A DNA stretch of 64,000 bases. It comes from Streptomyces sp. ALI-76-A. Its GTDB lineage: Bacteria > Actinomycetota > Actinomycetes > Streptomycetales > Streptomycetaceae. The first letter of the stretch is position 1. Each line of letters opens with the position of its first letter. The notes beneath the pieces are model-generated. The model worked only from the letters and a program-made list of their open reading frames with translations. It was not told the origin of the DNA and made no database searches. Of this stretch, positions 48,784 through 64,000 are shown piece after piece. Location of the stretch: contig NZ_JASVWB010000002.1 in the NCBI RefSeq assembly GCF_030287445.1, forward strand, positions 1,922,001-1,986,000, in the 5' to 3' direction. Position numbers and translations under genes: made by a program.

Positions 48784-48811
48784 AGGGGGACACCGTTTCC
48801 GGTGTCCCCCT
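48784..48811 (-). terminator. Hairpin between carB and pyrD
   Basis: Perfect 12-bp inverted repeat (48784-48795/48800-48811) with a 4-nt loop, only 9 bp past the carB stop. A terminator or attenuator inside the pyrimidine operon. Confidence 0.65.
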
Positions 48812-48819
48812 CGGGGCTG

Positions 48820-52120
<3,301 letters not shown>

Positions 52121-52128
<8 letters not shown>

Positions 52129-53275
52129 GCTGGCCCTCCATCAGGGATACGAAGCGGTCGAACAGGTAGGCGGCGTCGTGCGGGCCGGCTGCCGCTTCGG
52201 GGTGGTACTGGACGCTGAAGGCGGGGCGGTCGAGGAGCTGGAGCCCCTCCACCACATTGTCGTTCAGGCAGACGTGGGAGACCTCCGCACGGCCGTAGGG
52301 GGTGTCGGAGACCTGGTCCAGCGGGGCGTCCACGGCGAAGCCGTGGTTGTGCGCGGTGACCTCGACCTTGCCGGTCGAACGATCCTGCACCGGCTGGTTG
52401 ATGCCGCGGTGGCCGTACTTCAGCTTGTACGTGCCGAAGCCCAGCGCCCGTCCGAGGATCTGGTTGCCGAAGCAGATGCCGAACAGCGGCGTGCCGCGCT
52501 CCAGCACCTCCCGCATGAGGGCGACCGGGTGGTCGGCGGCGGCCGGGTCACCGGGCCCGTTGGAGAAGAACACGCCGTCGGGCTGGACGGCGTACACCTC
52601 CTCGGCGCTCGCGGTGGCGGGCAGCACGTGCACCTCGATGCCGCGCTGGGCCATCCGGTGCGGGGTCATGCCCTTGATGCCGAGGTCGACGGCGGCGACG
52701 GTGAACTTCTTCTCGCCGATCGCCGGGACGACGTACGCCTCCTTGGTGGCGACCTCCGCCGAGAGGTCGGCGCCCTTCATCTCGGGGACCTGGCGGACCT
52801 CGGCGAGCAGGGCGTCCTCGTCGCGCAGGGCCTCACCGGAGAAGATGCCGACGCGCATGGCGCCGCGCTCGCGCAGATGGCGGGTCAGGGCGCGGGTGTC
52901 GATGCCGGAGATGCCCACGACCCCCTGCTCGCGCAACTCGTCGTCGAGGGTGCGGCGGGAGCGCCAGCTGGACGGCACGCGCGCGGGGTCGCGCACGACG
53001 TATCCGGCGACCCAGATGCGCCTGGACTCGGGGTCCTCGTCGTTGATCCCGGTGTTGCCGACGTGCGGGGCGGTCATCACGACGACCTGGCGGTGGTACG
53101 ACGGGTCGGTGAGGGTCTCCTGGTAGCCGGTCATGCCGGTGGAGAACACGGCCTCGCCGAAGGTCGCCCCCACGGCCCCGTAGGCGCGGCCGCGGAAGAT
53201 CCGGCCGTCCTCGAGGACGAGTACGGCGGGAGGCGCCTTCCGGTCGGAGGCGAGTCCCTTGGTGGAGGTCGTCAT
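52121..53275 (-). CDS. carA: Carbamoyl phosphate synthase small subunit
   Basis: 384 residues. The N-terminal CPSase_sm domain has [13 protein letters not shown] and [14 protein letters not shown]. The class I glutaminase domain carries the nucleophile in [15 protein letters not shown] and the HxE pair in [15 protein letters not shown]. It supplies ammonia to CarB. ATG 53275 overlaps the stop of the upstream membrane-protein gene by 4 bp. Confidence 0.98.
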
Positions 53276-53841
53276 CGTTCGGCGCCTTCCGTGGTGGTTG
53301 TCTTGATCATGGAGTTGATGGTGTCGGCCCACTCGTTGTGCTCGGCCGCGTGGTCGGAGCGGAAGCCGGAGTCGATCAGCCGCTCGCCGTGTGCCCAGGT
53401 CACCACGAGCAGACCGCCCTCGGTGAGGACCTTGCCGGCGATGCCCTTGTCGAGCCGGGCCTCGCGCAGGGCCTCCCGGGGGACGAAGAAGTCCGACGCC
53501 CCGGGACGGACGACGTCGAGTCCGGCGTCCGTGAGGGTGAGCTCGACCCGGCTGCGGGTGCCCAGGCCGTGCGCCACGATGCGGTCGAGCCACTGACCGG
53601 CGGTGGTGGAGCCGTGGTAGCGGCCGCTCATCGTCAGTCTCGCCGTGCCCGGCAGGTCCGGTGTGGCCGGCAGCTCGGGCAGGTCGCCCTGGAGCGTGCC
53701 GCGCCACTTCCAGCCCTCGCGCATCAGCCAGTAGACGAGCGCCACGAAGAGGGCGAGTCCGACGAGCCAGCCGAGGCGCGCGGCCCAGTCGGTGACCTCA
53801 GCCGATTTCCTCTCGGCGGCCAGCAGGATTACAGGTGTCAC
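53272..53841 (-). CDS. PH-like-domain membrane protein in the pyr operon
   Basis: 189 residues from GTG 53841. One membrane helix near the N-terminus ([18 protein letters not shown]) and a cytoplasmic PH-like beta domain ([40 protein letters not shown]). It overlaps pyrC (GTGA) and carA (ATGA) by 4 bp each, so it is translated as part of the operon. It is not an enzyme of the pathway. Role unknown; anchoring of pathway enzymes is speculation. Confidence 0.85.
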   Translation of the reverse strand: MTPVILLAAERKSAEVTDWAARLGWLVGLALFVALVYWLMREGWKWRGTLQGDLPELPATPDLPGTARLTMSGRYHGSTTAGQWLDRIVAHGLGTRSRVELTLTDAGLDVVRPGASDFFVPREALREARLDKGIAGKVLTEGGLLVVTWAHGERLIDSGFRSDHAAEHNEWADTINSMIKTTTTEGAER

Positions 53842-55124
53842 GTGAGCTTCCCGTCGACGAGCGTGGCCTTGCCCCGGAGCCAGGTGTGCGTCACACGGCC
53901 CGGCAGCTCACGCCCCTCGTACGGGGTGTTCCGGCTGCGCGAGGCGAAGCCCGCGGGGTCCACGGACCCACGGTATGCCGTGTCGACGAGCGTGAGGTTG
54001 GCGGGCTCACCTGCCGAGACGGGACGGCCGTGGCCCTGCGCCCGTCCGATCCGCGCGGGCGTGAAGGACATCCGCTCGGCGACCTGGGCCCAGTCCAGCA
54101 GACCCGTGGCCACCATCGTCTCCTGGACCACCGACAGCGCGGTCTCCAGACCGACCATGCCCATGGCGGCCGCGGCCCACTCGCAGTCCTTGTCCTCGTG
54201 CGGGTGCGGGGCGTGGTCGGTGGCCACGATGTCGATCGTGCCGTCGGCGAGCGCCTCGCGCAGGGCGTGCACGTCCCGCTCGGTGCGCAGCGGCGGGTTG
54301 ACCTTGAACACCGGGTTGTAGGTGCGCACGAGTTCGTCGGTGAGGAGCAGGTGGTGCGGGGTGACCTCGGCGGTGACGTCGATGCCGCGGGACTTGGCCC
54401 AGCGGACGATCTCGACGGATCCGGCGGTCGACAGGTGGCAGATGTGGACGCGGGAGCCGACGTGCTCGGCGAGCAGGACGTCCCGGGCGATGACCGACTC
54501 CTCGGCCACCGCGGGCCAGCCCCCGAGGCCCAGCTCCGCGGAGACGACGCCCTCGTTCATCTGGGCGCCCTCCGTCAGCCGCGGCTCCTGCGCGTGCTGG
54601 GCGACGACCCCGCCGAAGGCCTTCACGTACTCCAGGGCGCGCCGCATGATCACGGCGTCGTCGACGCACTTGCCGTCGTCGGAGAAGACGGTGACCCCGG
54701 CGGCGGACTCGTGCATGGCGCCCAGCTCGGCGAGCTTCTTGCCCTCCAGGCCGACGGTGACGGCGCCGATGGGCTGCACGTCGCAGTAGCCGTGCTCCTG
54801 GCCGAGCCGGTAGACCTGCTCGACCACGCCGGCGGTGTCGGCGACCGGGAAGGTGTTGGCCATCGCGAACACGGCGGTGTAGCCGCCGGAGGCGGCCGCC
54901 CGCGTGCCGGTCAGCACGGTCTCGGAGTCCTCGCGGCCGGGCTCGCGCAGGTGGGTGTGCAGGTCGACCAGGCCCGGCAGCAGCACCTTGCCGCCGGCCT
55001 CGACGACCACGGCACCCTCGTCGGACAGGCCGCTGCCCACCTCGGCGATGATCTCGCCGTCGATCAGCACGTCCTGCGGCTCGCCGCCGAGCACCTTCGC
55101 ACCACGGATCAGGATCTTGCTCAT
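53838..55124 (-). CDS. pyrC: Dihydroorotase, type I
   Basis: 428 residues. Cyclises carbamoyl-aspartate to dihydroorotate. Zinc motif DLHTHLREPG near residues 58-67, MANTFPVADT substrate region, VAQHAQEPRLTEGAQMNEG, HICHLSTAGSVEIV and the catalytic Asp in IVATDHAPH. All metal ligands are present. It starts 5 bp after pyrB. Confidence 0.97.
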   Translation of the reverse strand: MSKILIRGAKVLGGEPQDVLIDGEIIAEVGSGLSDEGAVVVEAGGKVLLPGLVDLHTHLREPGREDSETVLTGTRAAASGGYTAVFAMANTFPVADTAGVVEQVYRLGQEHGYCDVQPIGAVTVGLEGKKLAELGAMHESAAGVTVFSDDGKCVDDAVIMRRALEYVKAFGGVVAQHAQEPRLTEGAQMNEGVVSAELGLGGWPAVAEESVIARDVLLAEHVGSRVHICHLSTAGSVEIVRWAKSRGIDVTAEVTPHHLLLTDELVRTYNPVFKVNPPLRTERDVHALREALADGTIDIVATDHAPHPHEDKDCEWAAAAMGMVGLETALSVVQETMVATGLLDWAQVAERMSFTPARIGRAQGHGRPVSAGEPANLTLVDTAYRGSVDPAGFASRSRNTPYEGRELPGRVTHTWLRGKATLVDGKLT

Positions 55125-55129
55125 GTGTC

Positions 55130-56125
55130 CTACTTCTCCTCGGTACGGGTGTGAGAGCCGGCGGGCACGTTCTTGGCGTCGACCACGGCGCCGCCCAGCA
55201 GCAGGTACAGGACCGCCATCCGGATGGAGACCCCGTTGGTGACCTGCTCGACGACGGTGCAGCGCTCGGAGTCGGCGACCTCGGCGGTGATCTCCATGCC
55301 GCGGACCATCGGCCCGGGGTGCATCACGATGGCGTGCTCGGGCATCCGCGCCATGCGCTGCCCGTCGAGGCCGTACCGCCGCGCGTACTCGCGCTCGGTC
55401 GGGAAGAATGCCGCGTTCATGCGCTCCCGCTGGACCCGCAGCATCATCACCGCGTCCGACTTGGAGAGCGTGCTGTCGAGGTCGTACGACACCTCGCAGG
55501 GCCAGGCCTCGACGCCGACCGGCACCAGGGTGGGCGGGGCGACCAGGGTGACCTCGGCGCCGAGCGTGTGCAGCAGGTCGACGTTGGAGCGGGCGACCCG
55601 GCTGTGCAGGACGTCGCCGACGAGCGTGATGCGCTTGCCGGCGAGGTCCTGGCCGAGCCCGGCGTCCCGGCCGACGAGCCGGCGGCGCATGGTGAACGCG
55701 TCGAGCAGCGCCTGGGTGGGGTGCTGGTGGGTGCCGTCACCGGCGTTGATGACGGCGGCGTCGATCCAGCCGGAGTTGGCGAGGCGGTACGGCGCTCCGG
55801 AGGCGCCGTGCCGGATCACGACGGCGTCGACGCCCATGGCCTCCAGGGTCTGGGCGGTGTCCTTCAGGGACTCGCCCTTGGACACGCTGGAGCCCTTGGC
55901 GGAGAAGTTGATGACGTCCGCGGACAGGCGCTTCTCGGCGGCCTCGAAGGAGATCCGGGTCCGGGTGGAGTCCTCGAAGAAGAGGTTGACGATCGTGCGG
56001 CCGCGCAGGGTGGGCAGTTTCTTGATCGGCCGGTCGGCGACCCGGGCCATCTCCTCGGCGGTGTCGAGGATCAGGACGGCGTCGTCGCGGGTGAGATCGG
56101 CGGCCGAGATGAGATGACGCTGCAT
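55130..56125 (-). CDS. pyrB: Aspartate carbamoyltransferase catalytic subunit
   Basis: 331 residues. It joins carbamoyl phosphate and aspartate. Motifs: [19 protein letters not shown] (carbamoyl phosphate site), [24 protein letters not shown] and [11 protein letters not shown]. No regulatory subunit gene (pyrI) is present, so control falls to PyrR. 92 bp after pyrR. Confidence 0.98.
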   Translation of the reverse strand: MQRHLISAADLTRDDAVLILDTAEEMARVADRPIKKLPTLRGRTIVNLFFEDSTRTRISFEAAEKRLSADVINFSAKGSSVSKGESLKDTAQTLEAMGVDAVVIRHGASGAPYRLANSGWIDAAVINAGDGTHQHPTQALLDAFTMRRRLVGRDAGLGQDLAGKRITLVGDVLHSRVARSNVDLLHTLGAEVTLVAPPTLVPVGVEAWPCEVSYDLDSTLSKSDAVMMLRVQRERMNAAFFPTEREYARRYGLDGQRMARMPEHAIVMHPGPMVRGMEITAEVADSERCTVVEQVTNGVSIRMAVLYLLLGGAVVDAKNVPAGSHTRTEEK

Positions 56126-56217
56126 CTGTCAGGCTCCGTAGGGCAGTTCAGTTCGGGAGAATCCGGGCAGGCGAGGGCATGGCCACAGGGCGTACGGGGA
56201 TGCCGTACGGCGCGTCG

Positions 56218-56843
<626 letters not shown>

Positions 56844-56958
56844 TTAAAGGACGTCGGATTTGCGCCATCCACGGTAGCAGGTCACAGGAGACGCCTGATC
56901 ACCCCTATGGCCCAACCGGTCACGGCTGCCACGGAAGCATCGGTGCGGACCATTCGGC

Positions 56959-57001
56959 TTGACGCAGCAGAGTAACGCTGCGTAACCTCACAGTGAGTTA
57001 C
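56959..57001 (+). promoter_or_regulatory. bldD promoter with BldD-type palindrome
   Basis: TTGACG (56959-56964), 18-nt spacer, TAACCT (56983-56988). The palindrome GTAACCTCACAGTGAGTTAC (56982-57001) covers the -10 and start site and matches the BldD operator pattern (AGTGA/TCAC halves). Autorepression, as known for S. coelicolor bldD, is expected. Confidence 0.75.
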
Positions 57002-57057
57002 CAGCCGCGCGGCATGGAAATCTCCCAGCCGCGTCGACACAGTGTCCGGGGAGCTAT

Positions 57058-57561
57058 ATGTCCAGCGAATACGCCAAACAGCTCGGGGCCAAGCTCCGGG
57101 CCATCCGCACCCAGCAGGGCCTTTCCCTCCACGGTGTCGAGGAGAAGTCGCAGGGGCGCTGGAAGGCCGTCGTGGTCGGTTCGTACGAGCGCGGCGACCG
57201 CGCCGTGACCGTGCAGCGCCTCGCCGAGCTGGCGGATTTCTACGGCGTTCCGGTCCAGGAGCTGCTGCCGGGCACCACCCCGGGCGGCGCCGCCGAGCCG
57301 CCGCCGAAGCTGGTCCTGGACCTGGAGCGGCTGGCACACGTGCCGGCCGAGAAGGCGGGCCCGCTACAGCGGTACGCGGCCACGATCCAGTCCCAGCGCG
57401 GTGACTACAACGGCAAGGTGCTCTCGATCCGTCAGGACGACCTGCGCACACTCGCCGTCATCTACGACCAGTCGCCCTCCGTTCTCACCGAGCAGCTGAT
57501 CAGCTGGGGCGTGCTGGACGCGGACGCGCGCCGTGCGGTGGCGTCCCACGAGGAGAGCTGA
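57058..57561 (+). CDS. bldD: BldD developmental master regulator
   Basis: 167 residues, identical in length to S. coelicolor BldD. The N-terminal XRE HTH is at about residues 5-68 (LGAKLRAIRTQQGLSLHGVE, VGSYERGDRAVTVQRL). The C-terminal domain carries both cyclic-di-GMP motifs, RGD (114-116) and RQDD (125-128), that drive tetrameric c-di-GMP-dependent dimerisation. BldD represses sporulation genes during vegetative growth. GGGGAG 5 nt before ATG 57058. Divergent from the pyr operon across 252 bp. Confidence 0.98.
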   Translation: MSSEYAKQLGAKLRAIRTQQGLSLHGVEEKSQGRWKAVVVGSYERGDRAVTVQRLAELADFYGVPVQELLPGTTPGGAAEPPPKLVLDLERLAHVPAEKAGPLQRYAATIQSQRGDYNGKVLSIRQDDLRTLAVIYDQSPSVLTEQLISWGVLDADARRAVASHEES

Positions 57562-57587
57562 ACCGCTTCCCGCCTCAGCAGAAACGT

Positions 57588-57636
57588 GCCGCCGGGGTGG
57601 CCGGAACTTCACCGTTCCGGCCACCCCGGCGGCTTT
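57588..57636 (+). terminator. bldD terminator
   Basis: Perfect 20-bp stem (57588-57607/57614-57633) with a 6-nt loop and TTT, 26 bp after the bldD stop. Confidence 0.9.
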
Positions 57637-57674
57637 CTGCGCCCGTCGGGAGCCCCTGAGGCACCCGAACGCCA

Positions 57675-57706
57675 CAGGGCCCGCAGCATTCGCGCTACGG
57701 GCCCTG
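57675..57706 (-). terminator. nusB-side terminator hairpin
   Basis: Perfect 9-bp inverted repeat (57675-57683/57698-57706), 31 bp past the nusB stop on the minus strand. Confidence 0.6.
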
Positions 57707-57737
57707 AACGCGTGTCGTACCGCTCCGCCGGTACCTC

Positions 57738-58172
57738 TCACGCCTCGTCACGGCGCAGCGAGGGCTTCAGCTCCTTGAAGCGGCCGAGCAGACCGTTGAC
57801 GAACGAGGGCGACTCGTCCGTGGAGAACTCCTTCGCCAGCTGCACCATCTCGTCCAGCACGACGGCGTCCGGCGTCTCGTCCGCCCAGATCAGCTCGTAG
57901 GCGCCGAGCCGCAGGATGCTGCGGTCGACGACCGGCATGCGGTCGAGCGTCCAGCCGACCGAGTACTGCGAGATCAGCTCGTCGATGCGCTTCGCGTGCT
58001 GCGCGTAGCCCTCGACCAGCTGCATCGTGTACTCGCTCACCGGCGGCTGCCGGGTGTCGTCCCGGGAGAGCCGGATCCAGTCCGCGAGGACCGTCAGGAC
58101 GTCCGCGTCGCGCTGGTCGCTCTCGAAGAGGATCTGGAAGGCACGCTTGCGGGCCGTGTTGCGGGCAGCCAC
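57738..58172 (-). CDS. nusB: Transcription antitermination factor NusB
   Basis: 144 residues from GTG 58172. All-helical NusB fold: RKRAFQILFESDQRD at the N-terminus and SILRLGAYELIW with FVNGLLGRF at the C-terminus. With NusE it binds boxA RNA in rRNA transcription. It begins 2 bp after efp and is probably co-transcribed. Confidence 0.96.
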   Translation of the reverse strand: MAARNTARKRAFQILFESDQRDADVLTVLADWIRLSRDDTRQPPVSEYTMQLVEGYAQHAKRIDELISQYSVGWTLDRMPVVDRSILRLGAYELIWADETPDAVVLDEMVQLAKEFSTDESPSFVNGLLGRFKELKPSLRRDEA

Positions 58173-58174
58173 GG

Positions 58175-58741
58175 TTAGCTGTTCACCCGGCCGAGGTAGT
58201 CGCTCGTGCGGGTGTCGACCTTGATCTTCTCACCGGTGGTGATGAAGAGCGGCACCTGGATCTGGTGGCCGGTCTCCAGCGTGGCGGGCTTGGTGCCGCC
58301 GGTGGAGCGGTCACCCTGCACGCCCGGCTCGGTCTCCTGGACGACCAGCTCGACGGCGGCCGGCAGCTCGACGAAGAGCACCTCGCCCTCGTGCTGCGCC
58401 ACGGTGGCCGTGAAGCCCTCGATCAGGAAGTTGGCGGCGTCGCCGACGGCCTTGCGGTCGACCATCAGCTGGTCGTAGGTCTCCATGTCCATGAAGACGA
58501 AGTACTCGCCGTCCATGTAGGAGAACTGCATGTCGCGCTTGTCGATCGTGGCCGTCTCGACCTTGACGCCGGCGTTGAACGTCTTGTCGACGACCTTGCC
58601 GGAAAGCACGTTCTTCAGCTTGGTGCGCACGAAGGCCGGGCCCTTGCCGGGCTTGACGTGCTGGAACTCGACGACGGACCAGAGCTGGCCTCCGTCGAGC
58701 TTGAGCACGAGGCCGTTCTTGAGGTCGTTCGTGGAAGCCAC
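58175..58741 (-). CDS. efp: Elongation factor P
   Basis: 188 residues from GTG 58741; three beta-barrel domains. The domain I loop that reaches the peptidyl transferase centre reads [11 protein letters not shown] with Lys33 at the tip, flanked by prolines, the actinobacterial PGKGP type that works without known modification. C-terminal signature [18 protein letters not shown]. No epmA, epmB or earP in the window. It relieves stalling at polyproline. Confidence 0.97.
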   Translation of the reverse strand: MASTNDLKNGLVLKLDGGQLWSVVEFQHVKPGKGPAFVRTKLKNVLSGKVVDKTFNAGVKVETATIDKRDMQFSYMDGEYFVFMDMETYDQLMVDRKAVGDAANFLIEGFTATVAQHEGEVLFVELPAAVELVVQETEPGVQGDRSTGGTKPATLETGHQIQVPLFITTGEKIKVDTRTSDYLGRVNS

Positions 58742-58792
58742 GGTTGCGGAATCTCCTGGACTGACGTGGACGACCCCGGCGCACGCACCTGG

Positions 58793-59899
58793 CTAAAGGG
58801 CGAGCAGCTCCTTGGTCGTGATGGTGAGTAGCTCGGGTCCGCCGTCCGCCTCGGGGCGGACGACGAGCGTGTCATCGATCCGGACGCCGCCCCGGCCCGG
58901 GAGGTGGACCCCGGGTTCGACGGTGACCGGCACGCAAGCGTCCAGTTTACCCATGGCCGCGGGGCCCAACTGCGGGTCCTCGGCGATTTCGAGCCCGACA
59001 CCGTGTCCCGTCAGGGCCGGAAGGCTTTCCGCGTACCCCGCGGAGTCCAGCACCTGACGTGCCGCACGGTCCACCTCGCGGTGGGCGACACCGGGGGCCA
59101 GGGCCTCCCGGCCGGCGCGCTGAGCGGCGAAGACGAGGTCGTACAGCTCGATCTGCCAGTCGGTGGGGGACGTACCGATGACGAAGGTGCGGCCGATCTC
59201 GCAGCGGTAGCCGCGGTAGGTCGCGCCGAGGCAGACGGAGAGGAAGTCGCCCTCCTCGACCCGTCGGTCGGTGGGGCGGTGGCCGCGTCTGCCGGAGTTC
59301 GGGCCGGTGGCGACGGAGGTCGCGAAGGCGGGGCCGTCGGCTCCGTGGTCGACGAGGCGGCGCTCCAGTTCGAGGGCGAGGTGGCGTTCGGTGCGGCCGA
59401 CGAGGATGGATTCGAGCAGCTCGCCCAGTGCCTGGTCGGCGATCTCGGCGCCGATCCGCAGGCAGGAGATCTCCTCCTCGTCCTTGATCACCCTCAGCTG
59501 TTCGACCGCTCCGCCCAGGTCGGCCAGGCGCAGCCGCGGCGCGACCGAGCGGATGGCCCGGTGCCGGGCGACGGTGAGGTGGTGCTCCTCGACGGCGAGG
59601 GCTTCGCCGGCCCGCGCCGCCGCGAGGCCGGCCGCCGCGACGGCGGGATCGGCGCCGGGTCCGGACAGCCGCTGCACCCGCAGCGTCTCGTCGGGCCGGC
59701 CGTGCGCGAGACGGTCGTCCGGCGGGCCGGGACACAACAGCATGTCCTCGGTCCTGCCGAGCAGCAGGACGGCGCCGTGTGGGGCGGTGCCTGCGAGGTA
59801 GCGGACGTTGGCAGGGCGGGAGACCAGCGCGGAGGCGCTGCCGCTGGCTTGGCAGCGTTCCCGTAGGCGGGCTCGGCGGGCAGCGTGGACCTCTGACAT
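58793..59899 (-). CDS. M24 (Xaa-Pro aminopeptidase-like) protein with altered metal site
   Basis: 368 residues with the two-domain creatinase/prolidase layout; the catalytic pita-bread domain runs from about residue 140. Of the five canonical metal ligands only His299 (TGHGVGLE) and Glu328 (TVEPG) match. The two Asp positions read Cys223 (SVCLGA) and Glu234 (RCEIGRT), and the last Glu reads Asp342 (RIDDT). It lies 51 bp upstream of efp on the same strand, as M24 genes often do. Loss or change of peptidase activity is inferred. Confidence 0.88.
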   Translation of the reverse strand: MSEVHAARRARLRERCQASGSASALVSRPANVRYLAGTAPHGAVLLLGRTEDMLLCPGPPDDRLAHGRPDETLRVQRLSGPGADPAVAAAGLAAARAGEALAVEEHHLTVARHRAIRSVAPRLRLADLGGAVEQLRVIKDEEEISCLRIGAEIADQALGELLESILVGRTERHLALELERRLVDHGADGPAFATSVATGPNSGRRGHRPTDRRVEEGDFLSVCLGATYRGYRCEIGRTFVIGTSPTDWQIELYDLVFAAQRAGREALAPGVAHREVDRAARQVLDSAGYAESLPALTGHGVGLEIAEDPQLGPAAMGKLDACVPVTVEPGVHLPGRGGVRIDDTLVVRPEADGGPELLTITTKELLAL

Positions 59900-60067
59900 G
59901 ACACGAGCCTAGGAGCTTGGCAGGTGGGCCGCCGCTCGGGAGAGGCCGAGTGGGCAGACGCCGATCGGGGGACCCCGCTCCGCTGAGCGGCCGCCCTCCG
60001 CCCGCGGCCCGCGGGGCGTTCGCGCCACACCCGGCAGCCGGGCCCCGGGTGGGTCAGTCCCGTCCGT

Positions 60068-60931
60068 TCACCACTGCGGCGGGCTCGCGATCGACCGTGC
60101 CAGTACGTCGTCCAGGAGCTGGGCCGTCCGTGGAACGTCGAGCTGGGAGTTGTCGATGATCGGAAGGCCGGAGCCGTACCAGCCGGCCATGCGGCCGTGG
60201 ATGCGGGCGACCTCCTCGTCGGCGAGACGGCGGTTGCCGGCCCGTTGGGCGTTGCGCTCCAGGACGATCTCCAGGCCGGGCAGCAGGACCACCGGGAGCA
60301 GGCCCGGCCCCACGTGCCGCTTCCAGCCGCCGAGGCCGACGACCGGGCGGTCAGGGAAGACGGCGTCGTCGAGGATGCACGAGATGCCGTTGGCGAGGAA
60401 GTTGCGCGCGGCGAAACCGCAGGTGCGGCGGGCCAGGCGGTACTGCGCCTCGGAGTGGTCGTTCCACCCGGACTGGGGGTCGGCGAAGCCGGAGCGGACC
60501 CATTCGCGTACGTCGTCGAGGCTGATGTGGGCGGTGGGGACCCGGCGGTGGTCCGCCCAGTACTTGGCGACGCTGGTCTTGCCGGCGCCCGCCGGGCCGA
60601 TGAGCAGCACCGCGAGCGTGGTGGCGGCCGCGTCGGGCGTGGCTGCGGGCGGCGCGCTGGGCATGCCGACGGGCCCGCCGGGCGGCAGCGGCAGATGGCC
60701 GGTGGTGTCCGGAACCGGGGACGCCGGGGCGTGCTGCGGCGTCGGGGGCACGGGAGCCGGGGGCCCGCCGGTGAATCCCGGGGCGGGAGGCGGCGGAGGC
60801 ACGGGGGCGGGGCCCTGGTGCGCGCCCGGGGGGTGCGGGCCCGGGTGGTGTGCGGCCGGCGACCAGCCGGTGGCCGGTCCGCGCCCCGGCTGGTGGGGCG
60901 GTGGCAGCGGAGAACCCACTGCGTGCTGCAT
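60068..60931 (-). CDS. Proline-rich N-terminus + P-loop kinase-like ATP-binding protein
   Basis: 287 residues. Residues 1-~105 are Pro/Gly/Ala-rich and unstructured. The remainder is a P-loop domain: Walker A GPAGAGKTS, an ISLDDVREWVRSG segment typical of ATP-dependent small-molecule or polynucleotide kinase-like proteins, and LERNAQRAGNRRL as possible lid. Lies between aroB and the M24 gene on the minus strand. The Pro-rich tail contains a run of eight prolines, notable beside efp. Substrate unknown. Confidence 0.8.
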   Translation of the reverse strand: MQHAVGSPLPPPHQPGRGPATGWSPAAHHPGPHPPGAHQGPAPVPPPPPAPGFTGGPPAPVPPTPQHAPASPVPDTTGHLPLPPGGPVGMPSAPPAATPDAAATTLAVLLIGPAGAGKTSVAKYWADHRRVPTAHISLDDVREWVRSGFADPQSGWNDHSEAQYRLARRTCGFAARNFLANGISCILDDAVFPDRPVVGLGGWKRHVGPGLLPVVLLPGLEIVLERNAQRAGNRRLADEEVARIHGRMAGWYGSGLPIIDNSQLDVPRTAQLLDDVLARSIASPPQW

Positions 60932-61034
60932 CCGGTGCCACTCCGTCTCGTATCAGGCGATGGGCGCTGACAGCGGGGCGGACCCGCTTCCCCCCACAGC
61001 CTAGAGGGCGTGGGTGAGGCTCCGTTCGAACGGT

Positions 61035-61074
61035 ACCGCCCCCGCCGTCATGAGGTGAAACGGCCGGGGGCGGT
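61035..61074 (-). terminator. aro operon terminator hairpin
   Basis: Perfect 10-bp inverted repeat (61035-61044/61065-61074) with a 20-nt loop, 51 bp past the aroB stop on the minus strand. Confidence 0.5.
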
Positions 61075-61125
61075 CCGAAGTGCCCGGTGGCGTACCGCGC
61101 ATCGGGCGAGGGAGTAAGGCGGGGC

Positions 61126-63913
<2,788 letters not shown>

Positions 63914-64000
63914 CGGTGCTCCTCAGTGCTCGCGCCTGGTACTGCCGTCCGTACACGCGTCCTCGCGTACGGCAACGGCGCGACCGGGTGCGCGGCCCCG

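Noticed and set aside
63914..64000. C-terminal tail of an upstream minus-strand gene (frame ends TGA at 63923-63925)
   Set aside because: About 25 codons without recognisable motif; cannot be distinguished from non-coding leader of aroC.

Overview
The window is chromosomal DNA of a Streptomyces, or a very close relative. The evidence is very high GC with strong third-position GC bias, many GTG starts, a BldD regulator carrying both cyclic-di-GMP motifs, the actinobacterial nucleoid protein sIHF, an FMN-riboswitch ribE-ribM-ribBA-ribH operon, and chitinase-type promoter repeats. From memory, gene order follows the S. coelicolor core chromosome (roughly SCO1420s to SCO1496). I see no prophage, insertion sequence, CRISPR array, rRNA or tRNA gene.

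Layout. (a) 1-13 kb: the end of an amidohydrolase gene, an Lrp-type regulator, small conserved proteins, an acyl-CoA dehydrogenase, a secreted GH18 chitinase with its promoter repeats, a TetR regulator, a tiny membrane protein, a Tat-exported C39-like peptidase, a P-loop kinase, a predicted small RNA, an EccA-like TPR/AAA ATPase and two coupled CNNM/CBS membrane proteins. (b) 13-18.3 kb: hisG and hisE, then ribH-ribBA-ribM-ribE, all on the minus strand behind an FMN riboswitch. (c) 18.3-23.3 kb: an orphan chitinase-type promoter with no gene behind it, a divergent ROK regulator/MFS pair around a palindromic operator, a secreted GH6 enzyme and a DUF5995 protein. (d) 23.3-30.5 kb: a probable lysine catabolic locus (davA-davB), an MFS protein, an AsnC/Lrp regulator and an amino-acid permease. 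The davA and permease promoters share one architecture of helically phased 9-bp repeats. (e) 30.5-39.5 kb: GuaB1, a SorC regulator, rpe, an MMPL transporter, rsmB, fmt and an HTH protein. (f) 40-48.8 kb: priA, metK, coaBC, rpoZ, gmk, sIHF. (g) 46.8-56.8 kb: the pyrimidine operon pyrR-pyrB-pyrC-orf-carA-carB-pyrD-pyrF with a PyrR-type leader. (h) 57-64 kb: bldD (plus strand), then nusB, efp, a divergent M24 protein, a proline-rich P-loop protein and aroB-aroK-aroC on the minus strand.

Most of the window is housekeeping metabolism: UMP, riboflavin/FMN, histidine, chorismate, SAM and CoA synthesis, plus translation factors. It is organised as tightly packed operons with 4-bp ATGA/GTGA overlaps. 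The least expected signals are the matched davA/permease promoter arrays, the stranded chitinase promoter, the predicted two-hairpin RNA at 8.36 kb, and two conserved-looking enzymes (PriA, the M24 protein) whose catalytic residues are replaced.
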